Below, piece by piece: positions 4,884 through 5,284 of a DNA stretch of 5,284 bases. Position numbers and translations under genes: made by a program. The stretch is from assembly GCA_945868935.1 (NCBI GenBank), contig CAMBNE010000107.1, positions 1-5,284 on the forward strand. The letters are read 5' to 3'. The notes below the pieces were generated by a model. It was not told the origin of the DNA and made no database searches. It saw only the letters and a list, made by a program, of their open reading frames with translations. Position 1 is the stretch's first letter. Every line of letters starts with the position of its first letter. This DNA is from an uncultured Clostridia bacterium (GTDB lineage Bacteria; Bacillota; Clostridia; Oscillospirales; Acutalibacteraceae).

Positions 4884-5284
4884 TTAAAAGTGCTTTATAT
4901 TATTATTAATTTTCTCAAACAAATCAGGGAGTCTTTTTTTGACATTGCAGGGTCTGAAGGTTTTTGAATCGACAAAACCGTGCTCTGTTGAGCCGTAACC
5001 AAGCTCGGTTTCACTGCCGTCCGGCTCAATGCGCTTTACCGTGTAGGAAAACTCAATTCTTGCGGCTGTCATAGCCGTTCACCACGTGCGGATAATCAGC
5101 TCGTCCTCGTAGCAGGAGGGGAGCTTGAAGTGGCAGTTGAGATTTCTCAGCGGAGTCATAACCCCTGCCTCTTCCATTTCAGTGTAGCTTGTGCCGAACA
5201 TTTTTATAAAATCAGACCTGCCTACCTCGTACCAGACGGGATAATTTGAATGGTGCGCAATTCCCATTCTGTCGGTTTCGGCAT
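4884..5284 (-). pseudogene. Acyl-CoA thioesterase (YbgC/4HBT hotdog family), interrupted by an in-frame TGA, 5' end off window
   Basis: Two 62-codon open stretches lie in the same frame (5267-5079 and 5072-4884), separated by one TGA at 5079-5081. Together they read as one single-domain hotdog-fold thioesterase of about 131 visible residues, near the usual 130-140 of the family, which hydrolyses acyl-CoA esters. The first visible codons give AETDRMGIAHHSNYPVW, in which the Asp (5271-5273) aligns with the catalytic Asp17 of Pseudomonas 4-hydroxybenzoyl-CoA thioesterase. The second half has the expected ARIEFSY and the GSTEHGFVD strand. The frame runs off the right edge, so the true start is outside. 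Spacing around the TGA fits the family without any indel, so this is a point nonsense change rather than a frameshift. A GGTGA six bases before the ATG at 5072 could allow reinitiation. Called broken; a sequencing error is the main alternative. Confidence 0.75.

Noticed and set aside
5079..5081. TGA read as an amino acid (reassigned code or selenocysteine)
   Set aside because: gyrA and the other genes contain no in-frame TGA and use TGG for Trp, and the thioesterase family has no selenocysteine at this position.

Overview
The window looks like a piece of a gut or rumen Clostridia chromosome (Firmicutes, Ruminococcus/Oscillospiraceae-like). This is inferred from the style of the GyrA protein, its GAGG-type ribosome site, a short lipoprotein with a Firmicutes-type lipobox, and the many short palindromic intergenic repeats. 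The genus is a guess. The standard genetic code applies: four reading frames end in TAA, and the 841-codon gyrA contains no internal TGA.

All genes read on the minus strand. From right to left they are: a YbgC/4HBT-type acyl-CoA thioesterase that enters from the right edge and is broken by one in-frame TGA (4884-5284); a 320-base spacer that is almost entirely one repeat element with inverted ends (4615-4882); complete gyrA (2038-4563) with a hairpin just after its stop; a short imperfect inverted-repeat element (1929-1985); an AT-rich gene for a membrane-anchored HNH nuclease (1208-1900); a copy of a dispersed repeat (1042-1151); and an unrecognised small lipoprotein (300-1034). The first 299 bases hold no gene. 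They carry a cluster of palindromes, several followed by CCCTAC, a possible plus-strand promoter, and a heptamer array at 261-295.

The genes do not form an obvious pathway: gyrA is housekeeping, the thioesterase is metabolic, and the lipoprotein and nuclease are accessory. Non-coding structure is the notable part. Four arrays of about five degenerate 7-base units occur in two inverted pairs, and three of the four sit within 1-7 bases of a start or stop codon. Two arrays are joined to the same ~70-base sequence in the same register, although one array is built on TCGGAAT-like units and the other on GTGGAGT-like units. This points to a family of small mobile or amplifying intergenic elements whose terminal arrays drift between heptamer types. 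I did not find a complete multi-gene novel system.
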